Source: CAYPLH01 sp964411505 (GTDB lineage: Bacteria > Bacillota > Clostridia > CAYPLH01 > DUMO01). From it: a stretch of DNA of 64,000 bases. A program made the position numbers and the translations under genes. Positions 63,232 through 64,000 of this stretch are shown here, piece by piece (position 1 is the first letter of the stretch; every line of letters begins with the position of its first letter). Location of the stretch: the NCBI GenBank assembly GCA_964411505.1, contig CAYPLH010000002.1:1-64000 (forward strand), written 5' to 3'. A model generated the notes under the pieces. The model was given only the letters and a program-made list of their open reading frames with translations. It was not told the DNA's origin and did no database searches.

Positions 63232-64000
63232 TTAGTAATATTTATTTCTCAGCTTGGCAAGATCCATAAAATCTGATCTTACATGTTCATACAGGTTTTT
63301 ATAAACATTGAAATAATCCATATATAATGCATGATTATCCTCATCAGGCTCCATTTCATCCACATATTCTGCTTTCTTTTTTGCAATAGAGAAATCCTTG
63401 AATATCCCTGTAGACACACCGGCAAGGATTGCATCGCCATATGGAGCTCCAACCCTGTTTTTAACAAGCGCTGTAGGAACATTAAAAACATCAGTTATGA
63501 TGCGTCTCCATATTTTACTCTTTGCACCACCCTCATTTAGAATGATAGGAACCTTTACAGCTCTTCCTGTATCCCGGATTAGTCTGAAGGAATCATAAAG
63601 TGCATAGGCTACCGATTCCATCATTGCTCTGACAAGGTGAGCCTTCGTGTGCGACAAAGACAGACCAAAGATTACCCCTCTTGCATATACATCCCAGATA
63701 GGAGTCCTTTCTCCCATTAAATAGGGCAAGACCACCAGCCCATCACTGCCGGGCTTGATTTTTTCCGCCTCCATATCCAGTAATTGATAGGCACTAATAT
63801 TAACAAGCTTCTCCATCTCTAATTCTACGGGGGAGAAATTGTCTCTCATATACCTTAGAAGCTGACCGCCAGTGGTAGTAGTAGGTACAGTGATATAGGT
63901 ATTTTTTGAGTCAGTGGTATAAGCAAAGGCAATCATGCTGTCAAGAAATACGGGATCTTTATGTATAATTCCAAAATTTCCGCAGGTACCCAGGTTCATC
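63232..64000 (-). CDS. FGGY-family carbohydrate kinase, C-terminal part (cut by the window edge)
   Basis: 255 residues visible; the gene continues past position 64000. The C-terminal FGGY domain is clear: VVLPYLMGERTPIWDVYARG, FGLSLSHTKAHLVRAMMESV, LNEGGAKSKIWRRIITDVFN, GAPYGDAILAGVSTG. It phosphorylates a pentose, polyol or sugar acid; the xylulokinase/gluconokinase branch is the nearest I can say. The apparent Met at the edge is internal. First known gene of the kinase-dehydrogenase-isomerase transcript. Confidence 0.9.
   Translation of the reverse strand, partial: MNLGTCGNFGIIHKDPVFLDSMIAFAYTTDSKNTYITVPTTTTGGQLLRYMRDNFSPVELEMEKLVNISAYQLLDMEAEKIKPGSDGLVVLPYLMGERTPIWDVYARGVIFGLSLSHTKAHLVRAMMESVAYALYDSFRLIRDTGRAVKVPIILNEGGAKSKIWRRIITDVFNVPTALVKNRVGAPYGDAILAGVSTGIFKDFSIAKKKAEYVDEMEPDEDNHALYMDYFNVYKNLYEHVRSDFMDLAKLRNKYY

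Noticed and set aside
1..64000. CRISPR arrays, tRNA or rRNA genes, intact transposases, prophage genes
   Set aside because: None seen on either strand; the repeats present are isolated palindromes, not spaced arrays.

Overview
AT-rich sequence, genes packed mostly on the minus strand, with strong purine-rich ribosome binding sites, lipoprotein-type (LxxC) signal peptides, SLH-like surface domains, LplA/LplB/LplC-type ABC importers and YesM/YesN-type two-component regulators. This points to a low-GC Gram-positive anaerobe of the Clostridia type (inference; there is no rRNA or taxonomic marker). There is no SusC/SusD pair, so it is not a Bacteroidetes locus. Nearly everything in the window serves capture, import and breakdown of a complex, probably sulfated, glycan.

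Layout. 0.3-4.0 kb: GH2 glycosidase and a TIM-barrel sugar isomerase, then a decayed remnant of a lipoprotein gene. 4.4-15 kb: surface and secreted proteins (CBM9-like protein, SLH beta-helix lipoprotein, beta-helix/LamG/CBM96-like protein), an FG-GAP propeller protein, a second isomerase and an intact copy of the decayed lipoprotein. 15.2-18.9 kb: ABC importer (binding protein and two permeases). 19.2-24.5 kb: a second SLH beta-helix/CBM9 set with two near-identical beta-helix genes. 24.7-28.2 kb: response regulator and histidine kinase, translationally coupled. 28.4-40.7 kb: unknown beta-rich protein, second GH2, two URO-D-fold proteins, ceramidase-like protein, DUF4038 glycosidase coupled to a membrane alkaline phosphatase, and an orphan solute-binding lipoprotein. 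40.9-47.4 kb: three sulfatases with different formylglycine motifs and a third URO-D-fold protein. 47.5-56.6 kb: AraC regulator, third GH2, GHL6/GH42-like glycosidase and a membrane AraC sensor. 56.7-60.4 kb: second ABC importer. 60.8-64 kb: FGGY kinase, SAF-domain dehydrogenase, SIS isomerase and a Gfo/Idh remnant.

Likely division of labour (inference): beta-helix and CBM9-like proteins, held on the surface by lipid, SLH, transmembrane or sortase-like anchors, bind and perhaps cut the polymer. The LplABC-type importers, which have no ATPase gene here and presumably share a housekeeping one, take up oligosaccharides. Signal-less sulfatases, GH2, GHL6 and DUF4038 enzymes process them in the cytoplasm, and isomerases, a kinase and dehydrogenases feed the sugars into metabolism.

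The least expected signals are non-coding. A hairpin leader with a covarying closing helix recurs upstream of four genes. A conserved promoter block recurs at least four times. A perfect 14-bp inverted repeat beside the AraC gene shares its half-site with the promoter region of the third GH2. Two large palindromic elements and three gene remnants add evidence of duplication and decay.
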